From Paenibacillus sp. FSL K6-1330 (GTDB lineage: Bacteria; Bacillota; Bacilli; Paenibacillales; Paenibacillaceae), in assembly GCF_037976825.1 (NCBI RefSeq), contig NZ_CP150269.1:3361501-3425500 (forward strand): a DNA stretch of 64,000 nucleotides. The letters are read 5' to 3'. Position numbers and translations under genes: made by a program. The notes under the pieces are model-generated. The model worked only from the letters and a program-made list of their open reading frames with translations, had not been told where the DNA came from and searched no databases. Below are positions 9,326 to 17,497 of this stretch, in pieces (the first letter of the stretch is position 1; the number at the start of each line of letters is the position of its first letter).

Positions 9326-10087
9326 ATGATTGAAGAGCTTTCCCATTATTTAAGTGAATGTGATATTGAAGTTTTAGATCTGGACAGCTTAACGCTTCCT
9401 GCCATGAAAGAAGGGGAGCACAAGATTCTCATCGTTCCTGGTTATAATCTGGTGGAAATGATGGAAGAAATATGCGAAGAAGAATCCCTCTCTGCCTATG
9501 TGAACAAGGAACTGGAGTTGGTTCATCAGTTAACTTTGAAAGATGCACTTGTAAAAATAGTAGCTTCGCAATTATCTTATACGGATATTTCGCTGGAACC
9601 GGAAGAATTAGGAGGTAAAAGCTTTGAGGATTTGTATCGGACCTATTCTTTACTATGGGAGGGCAATGAAATTCTTAACGAAGAGATTTGCGAATCGGAT
9701 ACCGAGGCCTTTGACTGGAACACAACTTGGGTACAGGGAAAGGTGGAAGAGGACGAGCAAGTTATCCTGTTGACGTTACCGGCGGAAGCCGGATATGAAG
9801 CGCCGCTGTGGGTTCCAATGGGAGGTTATAACGAATGTCCGTTGCCCGAGTATCAGTCGGTGATTTTTAAGCATTTTCAGCAGAAGTATCAGATTAAAAT
9901 TGTGGCCGTTTCGGAAGATACCTGGATTCTTCAGGCTGGAAGACGCCCGCAAACGCATGATGAAGCATTAAAACTGGCCAGGGAGCATTTTATCTTCTGT
10001 CAGTATGTCTTGGAACGATTTCCGTCTGTTGGACATTATGCAGATTATTTAATGAAGCATGATACATGGTATTTTTGGTGGGATTAA
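9326..10087 (+). CDS. DUF4253 domain-containing protein
   Basis: This 253-residue, acidic, soluble protein has no signal peptide. The C-terminal half carries the layout I associate with DUF4253: WVPMGGYNECPLPEYQ, a KHFQQKYQIKIVAVSEDTW segment, HDEALKLAREHFIFCQYV and the terminal WYFWWD. The biochemical role of this family is unknown. Members are common as orphan genes in Bacilli and Actinobacteria and are sometimes found near toxin or immunity loci. GGAGGAG precedes the ATG. The gene is monocistronic, with terminators on both sides. Confidence 0.75.
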   Translation: MIEELSHYLSECDIEVLDLDSLTLPAMKEGEHKILIVPGYNLVEMMEEICEEESLSAYVNKELELVHQLTLKDALVKIVASQLSYTDISLEPEELGGKSFEDLYRTYSLLWEGNEILNEEICESDTEAFDWNTTWVQGKVEEDEQVILLTLPAEAGYEAPLWVPMGGYNECPLPEYQSVIFKHFQQKYQIKIVAVSEDTWILQAGRRPQTHDEALKLAREHFIFCQYVLERFPSVGHYADYLMKHDTWYFWWD

Positions 10088-10095
10088 ACGTCAGA

Positions 10096-10122
10096 AGCCG
10101 CGTGAAAAACGCGGCTTTTTTT
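10096..10122 (+). terminator. Intrinsic terminator after the DUF4253 gene
   Basis: AGCCGCGT (10096-10103) pairs with ACGCGGCT (10109-10116), followed by a T run. Confidence 0.9.
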
Positions 10123-10413
10123 ATGCGGCCTATAGTCAAAATATACAAATGAATGGTTATTTTCGTTTTTTTGTTATAAAGCATCATCATCCTTAACAAT
10201 CGAATATTAACCAAGTTCACCGATTGCCCTAATATGAAGTTACTTTCGTAATTTACCGGCATGCAGGCACGTTATGGAAAATTGTACCCTTCCATACGCA
10301 GAAGTACCTATCCCTGCGCTCCAAACATCCAGTAAGATCAAATTTATGAGCCGGTCGCGGAAATCACTTCATGATTGAAATCGCTATCATTCTGGGTATT
10401 ATATGTTAAACGG
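10123..10413. other. Non-coding gap upstream of the trehalose promoter
   Basis: About 290 bases of AT-rich DNA with no open frame carrying a ribosome-binding site and no recognisable RNA fold. The promoter and operators begin at 10414. Confidence 0.5.
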
Positions 10414-10442
10414 TTGACAACCTGTATATACATGTATATGAT
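10414..10442 (+). promoter_or_regulatory. Sigma-A promoter of the trehalose operon
   Basis: TTGACA at 10414-10419 and TATGAT at 10437-10442 are separated by exactly 17 bases. A TreR-like operator fills most of the spacer, which fits repression by blocking RNA polymerase. Confidence 0.88.
10421..10434. promoter_or_regulatory. TreR-type operator 1
   Basis: CCTGTATATACATG contains the palindromic TGTATATACA core known from tre operators of Bacillus. It sits between the -35 and -10 elements. A second copy lies 36 bases downstream. Confidence 0.8.
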
Positions 10443-10456
10443 TTTTCTATATGCAA

Positions 10457-10470
10457 CCTGTATATACAAG
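10457..10470. promoter_or_regulatory. TreR-type operator 2
   Basis: CCTGTATATACAAG shares its first 12 bases with operator 1 and lies just downstream of the probable transcription start, 22 bases before the treA start codon. The pair suggests cooperative binding of TreR dimers. Confidence 0.8.
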
Positions 10471-10492
10471 ATGGCGAGGAGGACGAAGTTTC

Positions 10493-12208
10493 ATGTTGAA
10501 CCCAGAAACCCAGTCTCAAGATTGGTGGAGAACTTCGACGGTTTATCAAGTCTATCCAAAGAGCTTCAACGACACGACCGGCCTAGGCACGGGCGATATA
10601 CGCGGGCTCATGGAGAAGCTGGATTATATAAAAGGACTTGGCATCGACATTGTGTGGCTTCAGCCGGTGTATGTTTCTCCGCAAAATGATAACGGTTACG
10701 ACGTTGCGGATTATTGCAGCATAGATCCTGTATACGGGACGATGGACGATTTCGACGAGCTTGTGGCTGAGTTGAAAAAAAGAGGCATGCATCTGATGAT
10801 CGACATTGTCGTGAATCATTCTTCGACCGAGCATCGATGGTTTAAAGAAGCGGTGTCTTCTCGCAATAACCCGTATCGAGACTATTACATCTGGCGGGAT
10901 CCCGCGGAAGACGGCGGTCCGCCCAACAACTGGCAATCCAAGTTTGGAGGACCGGCATGGCAATATGACGAAGGGAGCGGGCAGTATTACTTGACCCTTT
11001 TTGACAAAACGCAGGCAGACCTGAATTGGGAGAACGCGAAGGTCCGTGCGGAAGTCGTGGATATTCTCACCTTTTGGGCGGACAAGGGCGTAAGCGGATT
11101 CCGGATGGATGTCATCAATCTCATATCGAAAGATCCCTCGTATCCGAATGATGACGGTTCGGTAGCACCCGGAGACGGACGCAGGTTTTATACGGACGGA
11201 CCGAGAGTGCACGAATACATTAAGGAATTGAACGAAAAAGTGTTCAAGCCTTATAATCTCGTCACGGTGGGTGAGATGTCCTCCACAACCCTGGAGCATT
11301 GCGTTCGTTACTCGAACCCGCAGGAGAACGAATTCTCCATGACGTTCAACTTCCACCATTTGAAGGTAGACTATCCCAACGGGCAAAAATGGGAGCTGAT
11401 GCCTTATGATTTCGAGGAGTTGAAAAGAGTGCTCTCCGATTGGCAAATCGGCATGCAGAAGGGGGGCGGCTGGAATGCCCTGTTCTGGAACAACCATGAT
11501 CAGCCGCGCGCGCTGACCCGGTTCACCAATGATGGTGAATTCCGCACGGAAAGTGCAAAAATGCTGGCTACGACGCTGCACGGATTGCAAGGCACGCCAT
11601 ATGTATATCAAGGCGAAGAGATTGGGATGCCTGATCCGAACTGGAATGATATATCCGAGTTTCGGGACATTGAATCCTTAAACATGTATGCCATTCTCCA
11701 GGAACAGGGTAAAACGCCGGAGGAGGCTGCCCACATCGTCAAGGTACGCTCGCGAGATAACTCCAGATTGCCTATGCTGTGGAATGACAGCGATCTAGCC
11801 GGCTTTACGACGGGGACGCCTTGGATCAAGATCGATGAGCGGTATCCGCTGATCAATGCGCAATCTGAAGTGGAAGATCTGCATTCGATCTATCATCATT
11901 ATCGGAAGCTGATTGAAATGCGAAAGAACATTCCGGTGATGACGGACGGTGAATATGTTCGCCTGGATGAAGGCCATCCCGAAATCTATGCGTATGCCAG
12001 AAAGAACAAGGAGCAGACGCTTGTTGTGATTTCCAATTTCAGTGATCGCGACGTATCGTTCGAACTTCCTGAGAAGAAGCTAGTGAATCTGACAGAAATC
12101 CGATGGGCTCAGCTGCTAATCGGCAACACAACGGAAGAACCCGAGCTTACTCCAACGGTTGCACTTCGACCGTATGCATCCTATATGTGGCTTATCCATA
12201 ACAACTAA
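10493..12208 (+). CDS. treA: Trehalose-6-phosphate hydrolase (phospho-alpha-(1,1)-glucosidase, GH13)
   Basis: This 571-residue cytoplasmic enzyme splits trehalose 6-phosphate into glucose and glucose 6-phosphate. GH13 motifs are complete: DIVVNHSSTEH (region I), GFRMDVINLI with nucleophile D206, TVGEMSS with acid/base E261, and NNHDQPR with D336 as the third acid. The start is the ATG at 10493, ten bases after AGGAGG; the in-frame upstream ATG at 10451 lies in the operator region and is rejected. Its place before a trehalose-type PTS transporter and a TreR-like GntR regulator, behind TreR operators, separates it from the related oligo-1,6-glucosidases. The treC name of enterobacteria denotes the same activity. 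Confidence 0.93.
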   Translation: MLNPETQSQDWWRTSTVYQVYPKSFNDTTGLGTGDIRGLMEKLDYIKGLGIDIVWLQPVYVSPQNDNGYDVADYCSIDPVYGTMDDFDELVAELKKRGMHLMIDIVVNHSSTEHRWFKEAVSSRNNPYRDYYIWRDPAEDGGPPNNWQSKFGGPAWQYDEGSGQYYLTLFDKTQADLNWENAKVRAEVVDILTFWADKGVSGFRMDVINLISKDPSYPNDDGSVAPGDGRRFYTDGPRVHEYIKELNEKVFKPYNLVTVGEMSSTTLEHCVRYSNPQENEFSMTFNFHHLKVDYPNGQKWELMPYDFEELKRVLSDWQIGMQKGGGWNALFWNNHDQPRALTRFTNDGEFRTESAKMLATTLHGLQGTPYVYQGEEIGMPDPNWNDISEFRDIESLNMYAILQEQGKTPEEAAHIVKVRSRDNSRLPMLWNDSDLAGFTTGTPWIKIDERYPLINAQSEVEDLHSIYHHYRKLIEMRKNIPVMTDGEYVRLDEGHPEIYAYARKNKEQTLVVISNFSDRDVSFELPEKKLVNLTEIRWAQLLIGNTTEEPELTPTVALRPYASYMWLIHNN

Positions 12209-12234
12209 ATTCATAATGTCAGGAGCGAAGAGCT

Positions 12235-14265
12235 ATGGCCCTTGATCGCAAAAACGTGGAGCGCATTGTCGAGGCAGTCGGTGGAAAAGACAATATCGAA
12301 GCCGCTACGCATTGCGTAACCCGTTTAAGATTTGCCCTTGTGGACGACAGCAAGGTGGATTCCAAAGCCCTAGATGAGAATGATTTGGTGAAGGGGCAAT
12401 TCTCGTCCCAGGGACAGTTTCAGGTTGTGATCGGACCGGGTCTTGTCGACCAGGTTTACAATGAAATGATGGACATCACCGGCGGAGCAAGAGTATCGAA
12501 GGATGAAGTGAAGAACATTGCGAGTAAGAAGCAAAATCCGCTGCAGCGAGCGATCAAGACGCTTGCGGACATTTTTATTCCCATCCTGCCGGCGATTGTC
12601 ATGGCAGGTTTGCTGCTTGGCATTAACAATCTGCTTACAGGACCGGGTATTTTCTATGAAGGTCAATCGTTGATTCAGGTCCATCCCGAGTGGGCAGACG
12701 TAGCCTCCATTATAAATCTAATTGCAAGCACCGCCTTTACGTTCCTGCCCGTCCTGATCGGATGGTCGGCAGTAAGACAGTTTGGCGGCAACCCGCTGCT
12801 TGGGATTGTACTAGGCCTGATCCTGGTAAATCCGGATCTGCTTAGCGCTTATCAATATGCGGATGCCAAGCTGGAAGGCACGGTTCCCGTCTGGAATCTG
12901 TTCGGCTTTGAAATGGAGAAAATCGGTTATCAAGGCCAGGTGCTGCCTGTTCTTGTTTCCGCTTATATTTTGGCCAAAATCGAGAAGTTTCTGAACAAAC
13001 GGGTGCATGATTCCATTAAGCTGCTTGTCGTGGCGCCAGTAGCTCTGCTCGTGACCGGGTTCCTTGCATTCATTCTAGTGGGACCGATCACGTTTGCCAT
13101 TGGTAACGTCCTCACTTCAGGTCTTGTCAGCATTTTTGATTCCTTTGCAGCCTTGGGTGGCCTGATCTACGGCGGACTGTATGCACTCCTTGTCATTACG
13201 GGGATGCATCATACGTTCCTTGCGGTGGACATTCAGCTCATCGGCAGTGAAGGGGGAACGTTCTTGTGGCCGATGCTGGCGTTATCTAATATTGCGCAAG
13301 GGGCCGCAGCGCTAGCCATGATGTTTATCATGAAGGAACAGAAGGCCAAAGGACTTGCCGTTACATCTTCCATCTCTGCCTTCTTGGGGGTAACGGAGCC
13401 AGCCATCTTCGGGGTTAACATTCGTTATAAGTATCCGTTTATCTTCGGTATGATTGGATCCGGGATTGCCGGCGTGCTGCTGGCCGTGAACAACGTTCTG
13501 GCTTCGTCGATCGGCGTGGGGGGCATTCCGGGATTCCTGTCCATATTCCCTAACCAGTGGGGCGTCTTCTTCATTGGCATGGCGATTGTATTGGTCATTC
13601 CGTTCACGGGGACATTGTTGTTCGGGCGTTACCATTTGTCCAAGCAGCATCGACATACAGCGAAAGAGAACGCTGCCGGCAACGTCGCAAGTGATCAAGC
13701 AGTAATGACGGAATCGAACGACAGTCGTCAATCTGAGTCATTCGAGTCATCGGAAACAGAGAATAGTTCAATTACGGAACCTGCCCAAAAAGCCGCAGTA
13801 GATATCATGGCACCAATCAAAGGGAAGGTGGTTTCCTTGTCTGAGGTACCCGACCCTGCTTTCGCCGAGAATCAGATGGGTCAAGGTGTTGCCATTATCC
13901 CGTCGGAAGGGAAAGTGTACGCTCCATTTGACGGTCAAGTCGCGCATTTGATCAAGAAGAGTAAACATGCGATTATTTTGACGGATACGAACGGGGTTCA
14001 GGTCCTGATTCACGTCGGAATCAACACGGTTTCCTTAAAAGGAGAGGGGTTCACGGCTCACGTGGAAACAGGTGCCGACATAAGCAAAGGGCAGCTGCTG
14101 CTTGAATTCGATATGAATCGGATTCAGGAAGCCGGTTTACCCGTCATTACGCCGATCATTATTCCAGACGGCCAAGAACAGGTTCAGAAGGTTACGGAGT
14201 ATGAAGGCGAAGCGTTGCCAGGTGAAACGCGAGTGCTTCAAGTGACTCTTGGTAATGGAATTTGA
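12235..14265 (+). CDS. treP: PTS trehalose transporter, EIIBCA fusion
   Basis: This 676-residue membrane protein imports trehalose and phosphorylates it to trehalose 6-phosphate. The N-terminal IIB domain has the phospho-cysteine motif AATHCVTRLRF (C27). The IIC domain (about 105-470) has about ten membrane spans and the ITGMHHTFLAVD and GVTEPAIFGVN signatures. A Ser/Glu-rich linker (about 485-520) leads to a IIA-Glc-like domain with H578 (KKSKHAIIL) and probable phospho-acceptor H593 (VLIHVGINTV). Bacillus subtilis TreP lacks IIA and borrows it from another protein; here the domain is fused. CAGGAGCG precedes the ATG, and the gene is 26 bases after treA in the same operon. Confidence 0.93.
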   Translation: MALDRKNVERIVEAVGGKDNIEAATHCVTRLRFALVDDSKVDSKALDENDLVKGQFSSQGQFQVVIGPGLVDQVYNEMMDITGGARVSKDEVKNIASKKQNPLQRAIKTLADIFIPILPAIVMAGLLLGINNLLTGPGIFYEGQSLIQVHPEWADVASIINLIASTAFTFLPVLIGWSAVRQFGGNPLLGIVLGLILVNPDLLSAYQYADAKLEGTVPVWNLFGFEMEKIGYQGQVLPVLVSAYILAKIEKFLNKRVHDSIKLLVVAPVALLVTGFLAFILVGPITFAIGNVLTSGLVSIFDSFAALGGLIYGGLYALLVITGMHHTFLAVDIQLIGSEGGTFLWPMLALSNIAQGAAALAMMFIMKEQKAKGLAVTSSISAFLGVTEPAIFGVNIRYKYPFIFGMIGSGIAGVLLAVNNVLASSIGVGGIPGFLSIFPNQWGVFFIGMAIVLVIPFTGTLLFGRYHLSKQHRHTAKENAAGNVASDQAVMTESNDSRQSESFESSETENSSITEPAQKAAVDIMAPIKGKVVSLSEVPDPAFAENQMGQGVAIIPSEGKVYAPFDGQVAHLIKKSKHAIILTDTNGVQVLIHVGINTVSLKGEGFTAHVETGADISKGQLLLEFDMNRIQEAGLPVITPIIIPDGQEQVQKVTEYEGEALPGETRVLQVTLGNGI

Positions 14266-14292
14266 CAGGTTCTTATGTAACATGTAATGGCT
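14264..14292 (+). promoter_or_regulatory. Possible separate promoter for treR
   Basis: TTGACA (14264-14269), 17 bases, then TAATGG, overlapping the treP stop codon. It would allow treR to be made independently of the operon. Confidence 0.45.
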
Positions 14293-14329
14293 GCTGGAAA
14301 ATGGTACAATAGCTGATGGTGATAAAGGG

Positions 14330-15067
14330 ATGACGAACAACATTTATTGGACGCTATACAAAGATTATGCTGACCAAATTGAAACCGGCGCTCTTCAACC
14401 CGGCAGCAAGCTGCCCTCGGAAAACGAGCTTACGGCCACCTATCAAATTACAAGGGAAACGGTACGTAAGGGACTCAATTTGCTGGCTCAAAACGGTTAT
14501 ATTCACAAGGTAAAAGGCAAAGGTTCATTTGTGCTGGATACAGGAAGAATGAACTTCCCGGTAACGGGGCTTGTCAGTTATAAAGAGCTTGCGGAACGGT
14601 TAGGCCGAAAGAGCCGAACGCTTGTATATGAGACGGAATGTGTTCCGGCCGGAGAGCGTATAGCGAAAGAGCTTCAAATTCGACCGGACCAACTTGTATG
14701 GAGGGTGATACGTGCCAGGGAAATCGAAGGGGAGCGCATCATTCTCGATATCGATTATTTGCTTGCCGACATCGTAACGGGTCTAACGAGAGATATTACT
14801 GGGGATTCGATCTATCAATACCTGGAGCAGGAGCTCCATCTGAAAATCAGCTACTCGAAAAAAATAATTTCCGTTGAACGAGCTACAACGATGGACCAGT
14901 CCTATATGGATCTTGGAAACGATACCCATGTTGTCGTAGTCCGGGGATACGTTCATTTGGAAGATACCACACTCTTCCAGTATACGGAATCGAGGCATCG
15001 ATTGGATAAGTTTCAGTTCGTTGATTTTGCAAGAAGAGAATCCAATCATGATTTTGGAGACCAATAA
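14330..15067 (+). CDS. treR: GntR/HutC-family trehalose operon repressor
   Basis: This 245-residue regulator has an N-terminal winged helix (about 1-70: KLPSENELTATYQITRETVRKGLNLL) and a C-terminal UTRA ligand-binding domain (about 90-235, with LVWRVIRAREIEGE and DSIYQYLEQ). Bacillus TreR binds trehalose 6-phosphate and then leaves its operator. Its location at the end of the tre operon and the TreR-type boxes before treA support the same role. AAAGGG lies directly against the ATG, closer than usual, so the start is somewhat uncertain, but no better alternative is in frame. A terminator follows. Confidence 0.88.
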   Translation: MTNNIYWTLYKDYADQIETGALQPGSKLPSENELTATYQITRETVRKGLNLLAQNGYIHKVKGKGSFVLDTGRMNFPVTGLVSYKELAERLGRKSRTLVYETECVPAGERIAKELQIRPDQLVWRVIRAREIEGERIILDIDYLLADIVTGLTRDITGDSIYQYLEQELHLKISYSKKIISVERATTMDQSYMDLGNDTHVVVVRGYVHLEDTTLFQYTESRHRLDKFQFVDFARRESNHDFGDQ

Positions 15068-15080
15068 AGAAGTGATCATC

Positions 15081-15107
15081 AAGCCGCGAATTTATCGCGG
15101 CTTTTTT
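15081..15107 (+). terminator. Intrinsic terminator of the trehalose operon
   Basis: AAGCCGCGA (15081-15089) and TCGCGGCTT enclose a short loop and are followed by six T residues. Confidence 0.9.
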
Positions 15108-15202
15108 GATGTCCTGACAGGAAAGAGGGAAACTCCTTCTCGATGTTGAAGCTATTTTAGTAGTAATTGTCTGATAAAGCATGGTAAAGGAGCCGATAGA
15201 TC

Positions 15203-15985
15203 ATGGATTTGGGACTGACAGGAAAGGTCGTGTTGATTACCGGAGGGAGCAGGGGCATAGGGCTTGAAACCGCGGTAACGTTTGCGCTCGAAGGTGCCAA
15301 GGTTGCTATTTGTGCACGGGACGAGGAGCAGTTAAAGACTGCGGCAGACCATATCCGGCAAGCAGCGGATTTCGAAGTGCTAACCATAGCAGCGGATGTC
15401 ACGAAACCTGAGGACTGCATGCGAGCGGTGAACGATACGGTGCAGCATTATGGACAGCTTAATATTCTGGTAAACAATGCCGGAACCGCCGCTGCGAAAT
15501 CATTTGAGCTGATCGATGACGAACAATGGGCATCCGATCTGGATCTCAAGCTGTTTGGCGCGATTCGATTTGCACGTGCAGCCGTCCCTCACATGCGAGA
15601 GTCCGGGGGAGGTGCGATTATTAATGTCACGACATCCTGGGCCAAAACACCGCCTGCTGGGTCCATGCCCAGCAGTGTCAGCCGTGCAGCGGGGCAAGCC
15701 ATGACCAAGGCTATGAGTCTCGATCTGGCACCAGACCATATCAGAGTAAACACCGTATGTATCGGAATGATCCGCAGCGCACAGCTTGAAGAGCGATGGA
15801 AACGGGAAGAACCCGGACTCACATGGGAACAGTACGCGCGGGACACGCGCCACAGGATTCCGTTTGGACGTATTGGAAACACGCAAGAAGCGGCAAAAGT
15901 TATCGTATTTATGGCATCCGATGCTGCCTCATATGTTACTGGAACTTCCATCAATATTGATGGAGGGTCAGCTCCGGCTTTATAA
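15203..15985 (+). CDS. SDR-family protein with altered catalytic residues
   Basis: This 260-residue short-chain dehydrogenase/reductase fold has the cofactor loop VLITGGSRGIG (12-22), the structural NNAG motif and the C-terminal GTSINIDGG motif of classical SDRs. The catalytic Y-x-x-x-K is replaced: the aligned stretch is SSVSRAAGQA, giving S157 where Tyr and R161 where Lys is expected. Either the protein uses an atypical mechanism or it no longer works as a standard oxidoreductase. Cofactor preference cannot be set with certainty, although an Arg near the first turn (CARDEEQ) suggests NADPH. AAAGGAG precedes the ATG. It is 35 bases from the sugar-kinase-like gene and probably co-transcribed with it. 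Confidence 0.85.
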   Translation: MDLGLTGKVVLITGGSRGIGLETAVTFALEGAKVAICARDEEQLKTAADHIRQAADFEVLTIAADVTKPEDCMRAVNDTVQHYGQLNILVNNAGTAAAKSFELIDDEQWASDLDLKLFGAIRFARAAVPHMRESGGGAIINVTTSWAKTPPAGSMPSSVSRAAGQAMTKAMSLDLAPDHIRVNTVCIGMIRSAQLEERWKREEPGLTWEQYARDTRHRIPFGRIGNTQEAAKVIVFMASDAASYVTGTSINIDGGSAPAL

Positions 15986-16020
15986 GCCGTTAGCAATGAA
16001 AAACCCGGGAGGTTTTGGAT

Positions 16021-16998
16021 ATGAAGCATGAAGTTGTGATTGGAATTGATGGAGGCGGCTCGCAGACGCGCGTCATGGTCAGCGATTTGAATGGAAATGT
16101 TCTCTCCTATGCCGTTGGCGGAGCCTCCTCGATCCATAAAGACAGCCATGCGCACGAGAATGTTCAACAAACCATACGATCGTCACTTGCCCTGGCGAGC
16201 TGCGGCGTAGATCAAGTCAAGGGTCTATATGCGGGAATAGCGGGTTACGAGTCGGATCAAGACATGGAGTGGGTAACTCGTTTAACCGCTATTGAAGGAC
16301 TCGATTGTCCGAAATGGTACGTGAACGATTCTCTTGTCGCGCATGCAGGTGCATTCATGGGCAATCCAGGAATCGTTGTTGTGTCGGGGACGGGGTCCAT
16401 GATTCTGGGAATAACCGAACAAGGGATTCCTATTAGAAATGTGGATTTCCATCATTATGCCGCCAGCGCTGCGAGATTTCTGTCTTATGATGCTGTGTAT
16501 CAAATATTGGCCGGGAAAATCCATCCATCCGATGAATCGTTGGTCCGCGAAATTCAATCCTTTTGGGGAGTCGAAAATAGGGATCAACTTCGAATGTTGG
16601 CGTCTTTGGGTTTTATTAAAGATCGACAAGAGCGAGACAAGAAGTTCGGGGAGATGGCTCCTCTTATCACGACTGCAGCTGAAGTCGGAAGCCGATTAGC
16701 TCGGAGCGTGTGCGATGAAGCCATGAAGCAAATCATGGTAGGTGTTGAGATTCTAGGTTCATTCTTTGAGTCAGATCATGTATCGGTAACCGGGATCGGC
16801 AGTGTCATAAACTGCGCTTATATGAAGTCAAAACTAATGAGCAGCTTGCAATCGGGCATAAACAAACATTATGAATACCGGAACCCCCAATTATCGGCCG
16901 CTGCCGGCGCTGTGCTTATGGCACTTCGGAGTTTGGGGTTGCAGGTTGATTCCCATAGGGTTGAATCCATGCGCAGGCACCCTCATGCTACATGGTAG
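16021..16998 (+). CDS. BadF/BadG/BcrA/BcrD-family ATPase, N-acetylglucosamine kinase-like
   Basis: The protein has about 325 residues and the ASKHA ATPase fold. Phosphate-binding loop 1 is IGIDGGGSQTR (7-17), loop 2 is VVVSGTGSMILG, and adenosine contacts lie in VTGIGSVINC. Members of this branch include GlcNAc kinases and the MurNAc/GlcNAc kinase MurK. The start is ATG 16021, nine bases after GGGAGG. With the SDR gene it forms a two-gene unit ended by a terminator. The peptide importer begins about 500 bases downstream, which would fit amino-sugar or muropeptide recycling, but this link is inference only. Confidence 0.85.
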   Translation: MKHEVVIGIDGGGSQTRVMVSDLNGNVLSYAVGGASSIHKDSHAHENVQQTIRSSLALASCGVDQVKGLYAGIAGYESDQDMEWVTRLTAIEGLDCPKWYVNDSLVAHAGAFMGNPGIVVVSGTGSMILGITEQGIPIRNVDFHHYAASAARFLSYDAVYQILAGKIHPSDESLVREIQSFWGVENRDQLRMLASLGFIKDRQERDKKFGEMAPLITTAAEVGSRLARSVCDEAMKQIMVGVEILGSFFESDHVSVTGIGSVINCAYMKSKLMSSLQSGINKHYEYRNPQLSAAAGAVLMALRSLGLQVDSHRVESMRRHPHATW

Positions 16999-17015
16999 AG
17001 TATCTTTGAATGACT

Positions 17016-17050
17016 AAAAGTATTTGATCTCTGATCAAATACTTTTTTTA
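17016..17050 (+). terminator. Intrinsic terminator after the kinase gene
   Basis: AAAAGTATTTGATC (17016-17029) pairs with GATCAAATACTTTT (17033-17046) around a three-base loop, and a T tract follows. Confidence 0.92.
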
Positions 17051-17227
17051 TTTTTCACTGGAATACAGGGTGTGATCTAAATTGATTAATTAAATCCATG
17101 TTCACCAAATGAATTCACTAGAATCATGATGCTTGGTTGTTAACTTTTAGTCCAATGCTTGTTCTATATTCTGGAGTTTAACCTAAATATTCCATAAACA
17201 TAACATAGTAAAACTAGTAAATATTTC

Positions 17228-17256
17228 TTGTCTAACCTGAAAAAATGATGTAAAGT
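17228..17256 (+). promoter_or_regulatory. Possible promoter for the peptide transporter operon
   Basis: TTGTCT (17228-17233), 17 bases, TAAAGT (17251-17256) in an AT-rich region. It would give a leader of about 240 bases before oppD. Only the consensus match supports it. Confidence 0.35.
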
Positions 17257-17300
17257 AACATATCAAACAAGCAATATTTGGTTTTATTTCAGAAATTTTG

Positions 17301-17333
17301 ACATATCAATTGACCACAGATCAATTAATATGT
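17301..17333. promoter_or_regulatory. Inverted repeat in the peptide transporter leader
   Basis: ACATATCAATTGA (17301-17313) and TCAATTAATATGT (17321-17333) are inverted copies with one mismatch, separated by seven bases. It may be a regulator-binding dyad or an RNA hairpin. The rest of 17050-17497 holds no open frame with a credible ribosome site; AGAGGCTGTG occurs twice (17353 and 17486), the second serving as the oppD ribosome site. Confidence 0.5.
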
Positions 17334-17497
17334 TGATTTCAGTCGAAAGGTTAGAGGCTGTGGTTAGATAAGTCGAATCGACTGGAACAACTCACTCAAA
17401 GTTTCATAGGATTGTCTTCTGTATTAGGTGCTTCCGCGCATGTCTTATCTATCGGAGGGCTGCAAAATCTATCTTTTTACAGAAAAGAGGCTGTGAT

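Noticed and set aside
10583..11611. Long minus-strand open frame (342 codons) opposite treA
   Set aside because: It is antisense to a well-supported GH13 gene, has no ribosome site and the translation shows no domain.
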